In this document: positions 25,679 to 33,544 of the stretch, piece after piece | Numbering within the stretch: the stretch's first letter is position 1 | Layout of the letters: every line of letters begins with the position of its first letter | DNA from: Rhodoblastus sp964425315 | Lineage (GTDB): Bacteria > Pseudomonadota > Alphaproteobacteria > Rhizobiales > Beijerinckiaceae | DNA: 39,948 nt | Direction: 5' to 3' | Assembly: GCA_964425315.1 (NCBI GenBank) | Contig: CAYRNB010000025.1 | Location: forward strand, 1 to 39,948 | Program-made: the position numbers and the translations under genes | The notes under the pieces: model-generated | What the model saw: the letters and a program-made list of their open reading frames with translations, nothing else | The model's database searches: none | What the model was told of the DNA's origin: nothing

Positions 25679-26995
25679 TCAGTCCGGCTCCGTCCCGTTC
25701 GCGCGCAAAACCTCGCCGGCGAGATAGAGCGAGCCGGCGATGATGATGCGGGGCGGTTGCGGCCAGTCCTCGGCGGCGAGCGCCCTCAGGGCCGTTTCGA
25801 CGCCGGCGCAGGACTCCGCTCTAAAACCGAGCGTGCGCGCCTGCGCCGCGACCTCATGCGGGTCGCGGCCGACCTGCTCGCCGGAGATCGGCAGGGTCAG
25901 AACCCTTCCCGCCAGTCCAACGAAATGGCGCAGAAAGGCGTACGAATCCTTGCTCTGCAACGCGCCATAGAGCAGGACCAGCGGGCGCGGCGCCTTTTCC
26001 TCGAAATCCGCCATACATTCCGCCAACGCCGCCGCTCCCGCCTCGTTATGGCCGCCGTCGAGCCAAATCTCGGCGCCGGCGGGCGCAAGGGAAGCCAGCG
26101 GCCCGCGTGACAGATTTTGCAGCCGCCCCGGCCACGTCGCGCGGACGACCCCTTGTTCGTATGCTTGTAAGGGCAAATCGGGAAAGACGGCGCGCAAAGC
26201 CGCGATCGCGGTTCCGGCGTTGATCACCTGGTGGCGGCCGGGCAGGCGCGGCGGCGGCAGGTCGAGCAGGCCGCGCGCGTCCTCATAGACCATGCGTCCC
26301 TGTTCGAGCCGGCAGAGATAATCCTGGCCGCAGATGGAGAGCGGCGCGCGCAGGCGCGCCGCTTCGCGCTCCAGTACGGCCAGGGCCGCCGCCGGCTGCG
26401 CCGAGACGACGGCGGGAGCATAATTCTTGAAAATCCCCGCCTTTTCGAAGGCGATTTTTTCGATCGTGTCGCCCAAAAATTCGACGTGATCGACGGAAAT
26501 GGGAGTCACTGCCGCGCAGGCCGGCGCGTCGATGACATTGGTGGCGTCGAAACGGCCGCCGAGGCCCACTTCCAGCAGCAGGACATCGGCGGGGTTATCC
26601 GCGAAGAGTCTGAATGCCGCCGCCGTGGTCGCCTCGAAAAAAGTGATTGCGCCGCCGGCGTTGGCGCGCTCGACCGCGTCGAGCGCCGCCGTCAAAGCCT
26701 CATCCGAAACGAGGCGGCCGCCGCCGGGCGCGGCCAGCCTGATGCGTTCACGAAAGGCGACGAGATGGGGCGAGGTATAGACATGGACCAGAAAACCCGC
26801 CGATTCGAGAATGGCGCGCATGAAGGCGATGGTCGAGCCCTTGCCGTTGGTGCCGGAGACGTGAATGACCGGCGGCAGGTTTTTCTGCGGTTGGCCGAGG
26901 TCGCGCAGCAGCCGCTCGACGCGGCCGAGCGACAGGTCGATCCTCTTGGGATGCAGGGCGAGGAGGCGCGCCAGGATCGCGTCGGACGCAATCAT
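25679..26995 (-). CDS. folC: Bifunctional folylpolyglutamate/dihydrofolate synthase
   Basis: 438 aa. The Mur-ligase-like ATP loop HVSGTNGKGST (45-55), the YTSPHLVAFRERIRL substrate loop, VGLGGRFDATNVID and the C-terminal WLDGGHNEAGAAAL are all present. It adds glutamate to dihydropteroate and to folates. The ATG is 10 nt after the accD stop, the accD-folC arrangement common in Rhizobiales, so the two are co-transcribed. Confidence 0.96.
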   Translation of the reverse strand: MIASDAILARLLALHPKRIDLSLGRVERLLRDLGQPQKNLPPVIHVSGTNGKGSTIAFMRAILESAGFLVHVYTSPHLVAFRERIRLAAPGGGRLVSDEALTAALDAVERANAGGAITFFEATTAAAFRLFADNPADVLLLEVGLGGRFDATNVIDAPACAAVTPISVDHVEFLGDTIEKIAFEKAGIFKNYAPAVVSAQPAAALAVLEREAARLRAPLSICGQDYLCRLEQGRMVYEDARGLLDLPPPRLPGRHQVINAGTAIAALRAVFPDLPLQAYEQGVVRATWPGRLQNLSRGPLASLAPAGAEIWLDGGHNEAGAAALAECMADFEEKAPRPLVLLYGALQSKDSYAFLRHFVGLAGRVLTLPISGEQVGRDPHEVAAQARTLGFRAESCAGVETALRALAAEDWPQPPRIIIAGSLYLAGEVLRANGTEPD

Positions 26996-27005
26996 GATGA
27001 GAGGA

Positions 27006-27914
27006 TCAGGCCGCCGCGTCCTCGGCGGGGCCCTCGGGCGCCGCCTCCTCTGCGGGCGCCTGTTCGACCGGCGTCTTCATCAGCAGGCGGCAGATGCGGC
27101 CGAGCGTTTCGCGCATCTGCGGACGCGGCACAACCATGTCCACCATGCCGTGCGCGCGCAAATATTCGGCGCGCTGGAATCCCTCCGGCAGGCGCTCGCG
27201 GATGGTCTGCTCGATCACGCGCGCGCCGGCGAACCCGATCACCGCGCCGGGCTCGGCGATATGAATGTCGCCCAGCATGGCGTAGGACGCCGTGACGCCG
27301 CCGGTGGTCGGATTGGTCAGCACGACGATGTAAGGCAATTTCGCCGCCTTGAGGCGCTGCACAGCAACGGTCGTGCGCGGCATCTGCATCAGCGAGAACA
27401 TGCCCTCCTGCATGCGCGCCCCGCCCGAAGCGGTGAAGATGATGAAAGGCGTTCTTTTCTCGATGGCGCGGAACATGCCGGAAATGATCGCTTCTCCGGC
27501 CGCCATGCCGAGCGAGCCGCCGAGAAATTCGAAATCCTGCACGGCGACGGTGACCGGAAGGCCCTGCAGATTTCCCGCCGCCAGACGCACGGCGTCGGGC
27601 GCGCCGGTCTGGGCGCGATAATCCTTCAGCCGGTCGGTGTAACGCTTGACGTCACGGAATTTGAGCGGATCGGTCGGAACCTCGGGCGTCGGCAGGTTCT
27701 CATATTGCCCATCGTCGAAAAGGGCGGCGAGCCGCTCCTTGGCCGGCATGCGCATGTGGTAGCCCGAATTGGGCACCACGAACAGATTGGCCTCCAGATC
27801 CTTGTGGAACACCAGTTCGCCGCTGTCGGGGCATTTGACCCAAAGGTTTTCCGGCGTCTCGCGCTTCAGAAAGGAGCGGATTTTCGGCGGCACGACATTG
27901 GATATCCAGTTCAT
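27006..27914 (-). CDS. accD: Acetyl-CoA carboxylase carboxyltransferase subunit beta
   Basis: 302 aa. Crotonase-fold carboxyltransferase with GGSLGMAAGEAI, FTASGGARMQEGMFSLMQMP, NPTTGGVTASYAMLGDI and GFAGARVIEQTIRERLPEGF. It pairs with AccA (not in the window) to transfer carboxyl from biotin to acetyl-CoA. The N-terminal zinc ribbon of E. coli AccD is degenerate: only the first cysteine remains (LWVKCPDSGEL, then FVVPNSGYHMRM), as I recall for other alphaproteobacteria. The C-terminus has an acidic alanine/proline-rich tail. It sits 21 nt after trpA and 10 nt before folC. Confidence 0.97.
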   Translation of the reverse strand: MNWISNVVPPKIRSFLKRETPENLWVKCPDSGELVFHKDLEANLFVVPNSGYHMRMPAKERLAALFDDGQYENLPTPEVPTDPLKFRDVKRYTDRLKDYRAQTGAPDAVRLAAGNLQGLPVTVAVQDFEFLGGSLGMAAGEAIISGMFRAIEKRTPFIIFTASGGARMQEGMFSLMQMPRTTVAVQRLKAAKLPYIVVLTNPTTGGVTASYAMLGDIHIAEPGAVIGFAGARVIEQTIRERLPEGFQRAEYLRAHGMVDMVVPRPQMRETLGRICRLLMKTPVEQAPAEEAAPEGPAEDAAA

Positions 27915-27935
27915 GGGATTACGCTTTCATAACTT

Positions 27936-28763
27936 TCACGACTTCCCGCCGGCGACGCCCTGCGCCAGTTCGCCAACGAGCTTGGTCACCGCGCCAATCG
28001 CCTCTTGGCTACCGCGCCCCTTGGCGTCAAGCCTTTTCGCCAAAGCGTCGATCAGCGCCGAGCCGACCACCACGCCATCGGCATGGGCGGCGATGGCGGC
28101 GGCGGAAGGCGCGTCCTTGACGCCAAAGCCGACCGCGACCGGCAGCTGCGTATGGGCTTTTATGCGCGTGACCGCCTCCGCGACGCGCGCTGCGTCGGGC
28201 CGGCCGGCGCCGGTTATGCCGGTGATCGAGACATAATAGACGAAGCCCGACGTATTGGCGAGGACCGTCGGCAGGCGGATGTCGTCGGTGGTGGGCGTCG
28301 CAAGCCGGATGAAGCTCAGGCCCGCGCGCAGGGCCGGCAGGCACAATTCCTCGTCTTCTTCCGGCGGCAGATCGACGACGATCACCCCGTCGGCTCCGGC
28401 CGCCAAAGCGTCGGCGATGAATTTATCCCCGCCATAGACATAGATCGGGTTGTAATAGCCCATGAGAATGATCGGCGTCTCGGCATCGCCCTTGCGAAAT
28501 TCCGCCACCAGCTCCAGCACCCCTTTCAGAGTCATGCCGGCGCGCAAGGCGCGCAGGCCCGCCGCCTGGATCGCCGGACCATCGGCCATGGGATCGGAAA
28601 AGGGCATGCCGACTTCGATGATATCGGCGCCCGCCTTGGGGAGAGCCTTGATGAGCTCGAGCGAGGTCGCGGGATCAGGATCGCCGGCCATGACGAAAGT
28701 AACGAGCGCGGCGCGGCCCTGCCCGCGACATTGGGCGAAGCGTTTTTCGATGCGAGCTTTCAT
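27936..28763 (-). CDS. trpA: Tryptophan synthase alpha chain
   Basis: 275 aa from ATG 28763; the frame stays open 93 codons further upstream but that part is low-complexity. Catalytic Glu50 and Asp61 are in IIEVGMPFSDPMADGPAIQ; the phosphate-binding GFGVKDA and DGVVVGSALIDALAK follow. It releases indole from indole-3-glycerol phosphate for TrpB. Here it is separated from trpB by about 4.8 kb and has no strong ribosome site; a hairpin sits 22 nt before the start. Followed closely by accD and folC. Confidence 0.97.
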   Translation of the reverse strand: MKARIEKRFAQCRGQGRAALVTFVMAGDPDPATSLELIKALPKAGADIIEVGMPFSDPMADGPAIQAAGLRALRAGMTLKGVLELVAEFRKGDAETPIILMGYYNPIYVYGGDKFIADALAAGADGVIVVDLPPEEDEELCLPALRAGLSFIRLATPTTDDIRLPTVLANTSGFVYYVSITGITGAGRPDAARVAEAVTRIKAHTQLPVAVGFGVKDAPSAAAIAAHADGVVVGSALIDALAKRLDAKGRGSQEAIGAVTKLVGELAQGVAGGKS

Positions 28764-28784
28764 GGTGCTGCGGCGTAGCACAAT

Positions 28785-28810
28785 GCGGCGCCCTTGGGAA
28801 CGGGCGCCGC
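28785..28810 (-). promoter_or_regulatory. Strong hairpin directly upstream of trpA
   Basis: GCGGCGCCC (28785-28793) pairs perfectly with GGGCGCCGC (28802-28810), 8-nt loop. It lies 22 nt upstream of the trpA ATG in its leader. No T-tract follows on the minus strand, so it is not a standard terminator; a role in leader control or mRNA stability is possible. Confidence 0.4.
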
Positions 28811-29119
28811 GGGCGTTGGGCCACGCGATCAATTCGACCGCGAGCGGAGGCCTGGCGCGCGTTCGCCCGCGGCGGCGATGGGCGCTCGAAGGATTTTTCG
28901 GGAAAGTCGCGAATCCGAATTCATCCCCCAAAGCGGCGACGCCGCTCATCTTTGTTGGCGCTGTTTGCCGCGCGCCTGTTCCCGCGGACCGAGCGCGGTC
29001 GCGGCGCCGACCGCCACCCCGATCCATTGATCCGTCGATCACCGCGGGCCTGGCGCGCAGATCCGCAAACGCGCTCCGAGCGCCTCATATGGCGCTGTGA
29101 CATAGCCGTTTCCGTCAAA

Positions 29120-29141
29120 TTAACCATCTCTGCATGGTTAA
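29120..29141. promoter_or_regulatory. 8-bp perfect inverted repeat (TTAACCAT/ATGGTTAA) upstream of the RpfF-like promoter
   Basis: TTAACCAT (29120-29127) and ATGGTTAA (29134-29141) are separated by 6 nt and end just before the -35 box. A further half-site GTTAACCA (29153-29160) lies in the promoter spacer. The placement fits an operator for an activator or repressor; the regulator is unknown. Confidence 0.5.
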
Positions 29142-29142
29142 A

Positions 29143-29170
29143 TTTACAATCTGTTAACCACCCCTATAAT
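29143..29170 (+). promoter_or_regulatory. Near-consensus sigma-70 promoter of the RpfF-like gene
   Basis: TTTACA (29143-29148), 16 nt, then perfect TATAAT (29165-29170), flanked by ACCCC and GGGGGT. Transcription would start near 29177, giving a leader of about 50 nt. It is among the best promoter matches in the window. Confidence 0.65.
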
Positions 29171-29228
29171 GGGGGTCACCATAGAAACATCCGCCGGAAG
29201 AACCGGTGGAATCTTATGAGTATCCATT

Positions 29229-30185
29229 ATGCCGGTCATGCCCTTCCCCGCAAATTCCCAGATTTCAGTAACAAGTTACGCCGACGACGACATTGTCGGA
29301 TCGATCGAACAATATGCCGGCGCCTTGCCGCAACTCGAACTCGCCTATGAACCCCAGATTAAGACGCTGTGGTTGACGCTCGCCCCCGAGCCCCGGCCGG
29401 TTTTCACGCTCGACATGATGACGAGCCTCAACAAGGTTCAGCGCGCCATCCACGCCCTATGGGGCCCGGACAAACATCCGCAATCGCCGATCCGTTTTGT
29501 CGCGCACCGGGGCAGGGCCAATAGTCCGATCTTCACTCTGGGCGGAGACCTCGAATTCTATCTCGAATGCATAGCCAAGAACGATTTGGCCGGACTTGAA
29601 GAATATGCGCGGATATCGATCGAAAGCATCATGTGGAACGCTTCGTGTGTTCGTGGCGCGGCCATAACCGCCGTATCCGTTCACGCCTTGGCGCTTGGCG
29701 GGGGCATCGACGCTCCGAGATCATGCAACGTCATGATCGCCGAACGCCGCGCGTCCTTCTCCTATCCGGAAGTCAAGTTCAATCATTTCCCGATCGGCGC
29801 GGTCGCCGTCCTGTCGCGGGTCATCGGCGCCCGCGCCACGCAGGATATTCTTTTCAACGGCAAGGAATATAGCGCTGACGAATTTGCCGGGATCGGCGTT
29901 CTCGACGCCGTGGTCGACGAGGGCCAGGGCGAGGCGTGGCTGCGCAAATACGCTGCGGAAAACCTGAAAACGCATGCGGCGCGGCTCGCTCTTTTCCAAG
30001 CGTTTTACGCGCATGGCGGCGAGGTTTTCGAGGAAGAGCTGCGCCGTCTGGCAAAAAATTGGGTCGAATATATCTACCGCCTCACGCCGCTTGAAATCTC
30101 CTATATGCAGAAGATCGTGTCCGCCCAGGATTTCTTCCTGTCGCGGTTGTTCAAGAATTCGGCGAAGACGCAAGGCACGGATTGA
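29229..30185 (+). CDS. Predicted DSF-family signal synthase (RpfF-like crotonase)
   Basis: 318 aa. The crotonase fold aligns with RpfF along its length: FTLGGDLEFYLECIAKND (oxyanion region, RpfF has FNLGGDLALF), ALALGGGIDAPRSCNVMIAE, FSYPEVKFNHFPIGA, NGKEYSADEFAGIGVLD, and a C-terminal WVEYIYRLTPLEI. RpfF uses two glutamates 20 residues apart (Glu141, Glu161 in Xanthomonas); here the second is kept (Glu181) and the first is Asp161. RpfF makes cis-2-unsaturated fatty acids (DSF signals) from acyl-ACP. Start uncertain: the best ribosome site (GGTGGA) precedes an out-of-frame ATG at 29216, while ATG 29229 or 29238 opens this frame. A generic enoyl-CoA hydratase is the alternative. Followed 280 nt later by a GGDEF-EAL gene. 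Confidence 0.78.
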   Translation: MPVMPFPANSQISVTSYADDDIVGSIEQYAGALPQLELAYEPQIKTLWLTLAPEPRPVFTLDMMTSLNKVQRAIHALWGPDKHPQSPIRFVAHRGRANSPIFTLGGDLEFYLECIAKNDLAGLEEYARISIESIMWNASCVRGAAITAVSVHALALGGGIDAPRSCNVMIAERRASFSYPEVKFNHFPIGAVAVLSRVIGARATQDILFNGKEYSADEFAGIGVLDAVVDEGQGEAWLRKYAAENLKTHAARLALFQAFYAHGGEVFEEELRRLAKNWVEYIYRLTPLEISYMQKIVSAQDFFLSRLFKNSAKTQGTD

Positions 30186-30465
30186 CGCCGTCGACCATCC
30201 CATTGCGGCGGCGCGGCAAATCGCCAAAACCCTCTTTAATATCGCACGCTAGGACGGAATCCGCCGCCGTCCGAGATCACGCCTGACGTAAACGAGCATG
30301 AATCCGCCAGCCAGGCTTTCGCACCGGCGGAGAGGCTCGTCCCCCCGCCCTTCCCTCGCGGCGTCGCTGGAAAATCTTAGAAATCGGCGAATTGCTGTGA
30401 CAAAAAATTAGATATTTCGGAAAATAATAGCGTGTTTGACGTGCGGGCGATGATGGACGGAGCTT

Positions 30466-32433
30466 ATGGCGGCGCCAAGACCAATCTGGCGGCAGATTAT
30501 CGGTCTGGACGACCATCTGGACGACGACCGCCTCTACATGCATCTCGTCGATTCGCTGTTTGCTTCAAGAAACTCGCTCTACTCCGCGAACGTGATGGGC
30601 CTGGCGGTGACAATCGCCGCCTATATCATCACCGGCGACAAGTTATTTTTTGTGGCTGTCGCGGCGGTGATCGCGTTCGGCGTATGGAGAATGCGCACCA
30701 TTGACAATTTCGCCGCAAGGCCGAAGACCGCCGAGTCCCGAGAGGATTATGAAAAATTCGACCGGTCGTTCTTTTTGAGTTCCTTGCCGTTCAGCCTGAC
30801 CATCGGCTTGCTGTCATGGCGGCTGATCTCCTTTCCGCCATCGATAGAAAGCCATGCTCTGGCCGCGGGCTCCGCGATCGGTTATGCGATGGGCTTCGTC
30901 GCGCGCAACGCCGGACGGCCGAAACTCGTCGTTGGCCAAGTCATCGCATCTCTCGGCTTGTTCGCCATCGGATATATTTTTAATCCTCACCATTTCGGAT
31001 ATTTGTACGCTGGACTGCTCCTGGGCGTCGTAATCACAAACGTCTACGTCGCGGTTTCTCTGTATAAGAACATCGTCAGCGTCTATTACGCGACGGCGGA
31101 GACCAAATTTCTTGCCCGCTACGATAAATTGACTCGGCTTGCCAACCGTTTCACGTTCACCGACCTGCTCGCGGGAGCGATTGAAAAGGAGCCAAAAAAG
31201 CCCTTTGTGATCATGTTCGTCGACCTCGACAAGTTCAAGAACGTCAATGACACCCTAGGTCACACGGCCGGTGACGCCATGATCTGCGAGATGTCCCGCC
31301 GTATCCAGGAATGCGTGGGCGGAACGGCTGAGATCGCTCGATTTGGCGGTGATGAATTCCTCATCAAGCTGGACGAAGGCGAAAGGGATTCTGTCATTGT
31401 GGCGGCCCGGCGCCTGCTGGCGAACCTGAGCCTGCCCTACACTATTGGCGCGAACATCGTGCGCGCCACGGCCTCCATTGGCATTTCGCGATATCCCGAC
31501 CATGGCCGGACGCCGGAAGAACTGATCAAAAAGGCCGATATCGCGCTCTATGAAGCCAAGCGGGACGGCGGCGCGGGAGCGCGGCTTTTCGATGTGGAGA
31601 TCGAAGCCAAGATCAACGAAGTACGAAAGATTGAAACCGCTTTGCGCGCCGGCGTCGAGAACGGCGAATTCGTCCCCCATTTTCAACCAATCTATTCGCT
31701 CGAGAATCGCGAGGTCGCGAGTTTCGAGGCGCTCGTCCGCTGGGATCATCCTGAGCACGGAAAAATCAGCCCAGCCGTTTTCATTCCGATTGCGGAAAAT
31801 ACGGGCGTGATCGACGAGATCGGCTCGCAGATCCTGCAACAGGCCTGCGCCGTTGCGACGAAATGGCCCGACAATGTGAGTGTGGCGGTCAACGTCTCCG
31901 CGAAACAATTCCAGCGGCCGGCTCATTTATTCGCGGCAGTGGCCAAGGCTCTCCGTGAAAGCGGCCTGCCGGCATACCGTCTCAACCTGGAGGTCACGGA
32001 ATCCCTTCTCATCAAGGACCCCAAAGCGACACGGGAGACAATTGAACAGTTCACCCTTCTTGGCGTGCAATTTTCACTCGACGATTTTGGCACCGGATAC
32101 TCATCTCTGTCCTACCTCAAGGATTTTCCATTCAAGAAAATCAAAATCGACAAAACTTTCACGGACACATTGGCCACGAGTCCGGCCTCGGCGTCCATCA
32201 TTCGCGCCGTGAGCCAAATCGCCTCCGATCTCAAGCTCGACGTCGTTGTCGAAGGAATCGAGACCACCGAGCAGGAGAAGGCCCTGGCCGACATCGGCGC
32301 AAAATACGGTCAGGGCTATTATTATAGTCAACCGGTATCGGGAGACGAAACGGCTCAATTTTTCAGTTCGCCCTGCCAAGCGCAAGGCGCGCGAATCCTC
32401 AAGTTCACGCCGAGCTCATCTGCTCTGGGCTGA
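30466..32433 (+). CDS. Membrane GGDEF-EAL c-di-GMP turnover protein
   Basis: 655 aa. About six membrane helices (residues ~42-205) form an uncharacterised sensor region. The GGDEF domain (~213-375) has DKLTRLANR, FVDLDKFKNVNDTLGH and an intact GGDEF at 294-298, but no RxxD inhibitory site in front of it. The EAL domain (~385-640) has EALVRW (421-423), NVSAKQFQ, LEVTESLL, SLDDFGTGYSSL, Lys560 in KIKIDK, and VVVEGIET, so the metal and catalytic residues of an active phosphodiesterase are present. Either or both activities are possible. GGAG is only 3 nt before the ATG. Its position after an RpfF-like synthase suggests, but does not prove, that it responds to that signal. Confidence 0.9.
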   Translation: MAAPRPIWRQIIGLDDHLDDDRLYMHLVDSLFASRNSLYSANVMGLAVTIAAYIITGDKLFFVAVAAVIAFGVWRMRTIDNFAARPKTAESREDYEKFDRSFFLSSLPFSLTIGLLSWRLISFPPSIESHALAAGSAIGYAMGFVARNAGRPKLVVGQVIASLGLFAIGYIFNPHHFGYLYAGLLLGVVITNVYVAVSLYKNIVSVYYATAETKFLARYDKLTRLANRFTFTDLLAGAIEKEPKKPFVIMFVDLDKFKNVNDTLGHTAGDAMICEMSRRIQECVGGTAEIARFGGDEFLIKLDEGERDSVIVAARRLLANLSLPYTIGANIVRATASIGISRYPDHGRTPEELIKKADIALYEAKRDGGAGARLFDVEIEAKINEVRKIETALRAGVENGEFVPHFQPIYSLENREVASFEALVRWDHPEHGKISPAVFIPIAENTGVIDEIGSQILQQACAVATKWPDNVSVAVNVSAKQFQRPAHLFAAVAKALRESGLPAYRLNLEVTESLLIKDPKATRETIEQFTLLGVQFSLDDFGTGYSSLSYLKDFPFKKIKIDKTFTDTLATSPASASIIRAVSQIASDLKLDVVVEGIETTEQEKALADIGAKYGQGYYYSQPVSGDETAQFFSSPCQAQGARILKFTPSSSALG

Positions 32434-32470
32434 AGCGAAACAAACGATCGGCGGCGGGAACAAGAATGCC

Positions 32471-32494
32471 GGTTCTCTGTGACGAGAACCTTTT
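32471..32494 (+). terminator. Terminator after the GGDEF-EAL gene
   Basis: GGTTCTC (32471-32477) pairs with GAGAACC (32484-32490) across 6 nt and is followed by TTTT, 37 nt past the stop. Confidence 0.65.
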
Positions 32495-32539
32495 GGCGAC
32501 GAATGCGACGCCGTTCCGGCGCGGTAAAGGCCGGCCGCG

Positions 32540-32992
32540 TCACCCTTCGGCCAGCGCTCGCAGGTTCCGGCGCAAGACGTCGGCCTCGGCGTCGAGCCGG
32601 GCCTCAACGTCGACATGGACCCGCTCCCAGATCGGCGCCGCCTGCGCCAGCAGTTTTCTGCCCGCCGGCGTCAGCGCCAAGAGCCGGCTGCGGCGGTCCT
32701 TGGGATCGGGCGCGACGGCGACGAGGCCGCGGCGCTCCAGCGGCTTCAAGGCCGCTGTCAAGGTCGTGCGGTCCATGGCCAGTAAAGCCGCCACCGGCGC
32801 CATGGGGGGCGGATCTTTGCGGTTCAGCGCGTTGAGAAGGGAAAACTGGCCGTTGGTCAGGTCCAGTGGACGCAAGGCCTCGTCGAAGACCCGCGCCAGC
32901 GCCCGCGCCGCCCTTTGCGCATGCAGACAGAGGCAAGCGTCGCGAATGCGATGGGTGGTCTCAATCGGAAGCCCTTCTTGGTGATTTGACAT
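32540..32992 (-). CDS. MarR-family transcriptional regulator
   Basis: 150 aa, normal for MarR. A winged helix is visible: LDLTNGQFSLLNAL, MAPVAALLAMDRTTLTAALK (recognition helix), LERRGLVAVAPDPKDRRSRL (wing) and LTPAGRKLL. The DxRSR-type wing (DPKDRRSR) is the family signature. It is divergent from the PhnB-like gene, with 56 nt between starts containing a perfect palindrome, so it probably controls both; the ligand is unknown. Confidence 0.92.
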   Translation of the reverse strand: MSNHQEGLPIETTHRIRDACLCLHAQRAARALARVFDEALRPLDLTNGQFSLLNALNRKDPPPMAPVAALLAMDRTTLTAALKPLERRGLVAVAPDPKDRRSRLLALTPAGRKLLAQAAPIWERVHVDVEARLDAEADVLRRNLRALAEG

Positions 32993-33003
32993 GGGTTAAC
33001 TAT

Positions 33004-33015
33004 GTTGATATCAAC
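33004..33015. promoter_or_regulatory. Putative MarR operator GTTGATATCAAC
   Basis: A perfect 12-bp palindrome midway between the divergent MarR and PhnB-like starts. MarR proteins bind such short palindromes and commonly autoregulate; this assignment is inferred from position. Confidence 0.55.
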
Positions 33016-33048
33016 TCTTATTGTCAAGGCGAGGCGAAAGGATTTCCC

Positions 33049-33495
33049 ATGCAATTCAACCCCTATGTCATGTTTCCCGGCAATTGCGCCGAAGCCTTCG
33101 CCTTTTACGCCAAGGTTCTGGACGCCAAAATCGTCCGCCAGTTGCGTTTCAGCCAGGCCCCGGCGGGCACGCCCATGCCGCCCAATTACGACCCCGACAA
33201 GATCATGCACGCGAGTCTCGAAAAGGACGGCTTTCTCCTGATGGGCGGCGATATGTCGAAGGATTGCGGCGCGGGCGCGCAGACGTCCGCCTTCTGGGTT
33301 TCCATCGGCGTCGACAGCGTGGAAGACGCCAAAAGGATCGCCGCCGAAATGTCGGAAGGCGGAAAAATCTTCATGCCGGCGGGCGAGACTTTTTTCTCGC
33401 GGCAATTCGCCATGTTTTCCGACCGCTTCGGCATGAACTGGATGGTCAATTGCGCGCGTTCGACCAAAGAGCTCGACGCAATCGCAGCGGAATGA
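33049..33495 (+). CDS. PhnB/YjdN-like glyoxalase-superfamily protein
   Basis: 148 aa from MQFNPYVMFPGNCAEAFAFY, with AAAGGA 6 nt upstream. The vicinal-oxygen-chelate fold is indicated by NPYVMFPGNCAEAFAFYAKV, FLLMGGDM, FWVSIGVDSVEDAKRI and MFSDRFGMNWMVN, the pattern of PhnB/YjdN proteins. Enzymatic activity is not established for most members. An in-frame extension upstream would run into the MarR gene and is not credible. Divergent from and probably controlled by the MarR regulator. Confidence 0.88.
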   Translation: MQFNPYVMFPGNCAEAFAFYAKVLDAKIVRQLRFSQAPAGTPMPPNYDPDKIMHASLEKDGFLLMGGDMSKDCGAGAQTSAFWVSIGVDSVEDAKRIAAEMSEGGKIFMPAGETFFSRQFAMFSDRFGMNWMVNCARSTKELDAIAAE

Positions 33496-33544
33496 AATTT
33501 TCCTTTCGCGCAGCCGAGCCGCCAAAGAGCGGCGGCGCTAAGGC

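Larger units (their letters stand above)
28764..29228. other. Divergent intergenic region between trpA and the RpfF-like gene
   Basis: 465 nt without a supported gene. The trpA-proximal half is GC rich and carries a strong hairpin. From about 29105 it turns AT rich and contains a palindrome and a near-consensus promoter for the rightward gene, listed separately. Open frames that cross the region on both strands have no ribosome site or motif. Confidence 0.6.

Noticed and set aside
27800..27914. Loss of zinc-ribbon cysteines in AccD as a sign of inactivity
   Set aside because: As I recall, other alphaproteobacterial AccD proteins have the same substitution, and the catalytic core is intact.
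29120..29160. CtrA-type site (TTAA-N7-TTAA) upstream of the RpfF-like gene
   Set aside because: TTAA elements are present but spaced 14 and 12 nt apart, not 7.
33518..33536. GCCGCC/GGCGGC hairpin between trpB and the PhnB-like gene
   Set aside because: Six-base-pair stem with no T-tract on either strand; not enough to call a terminator.
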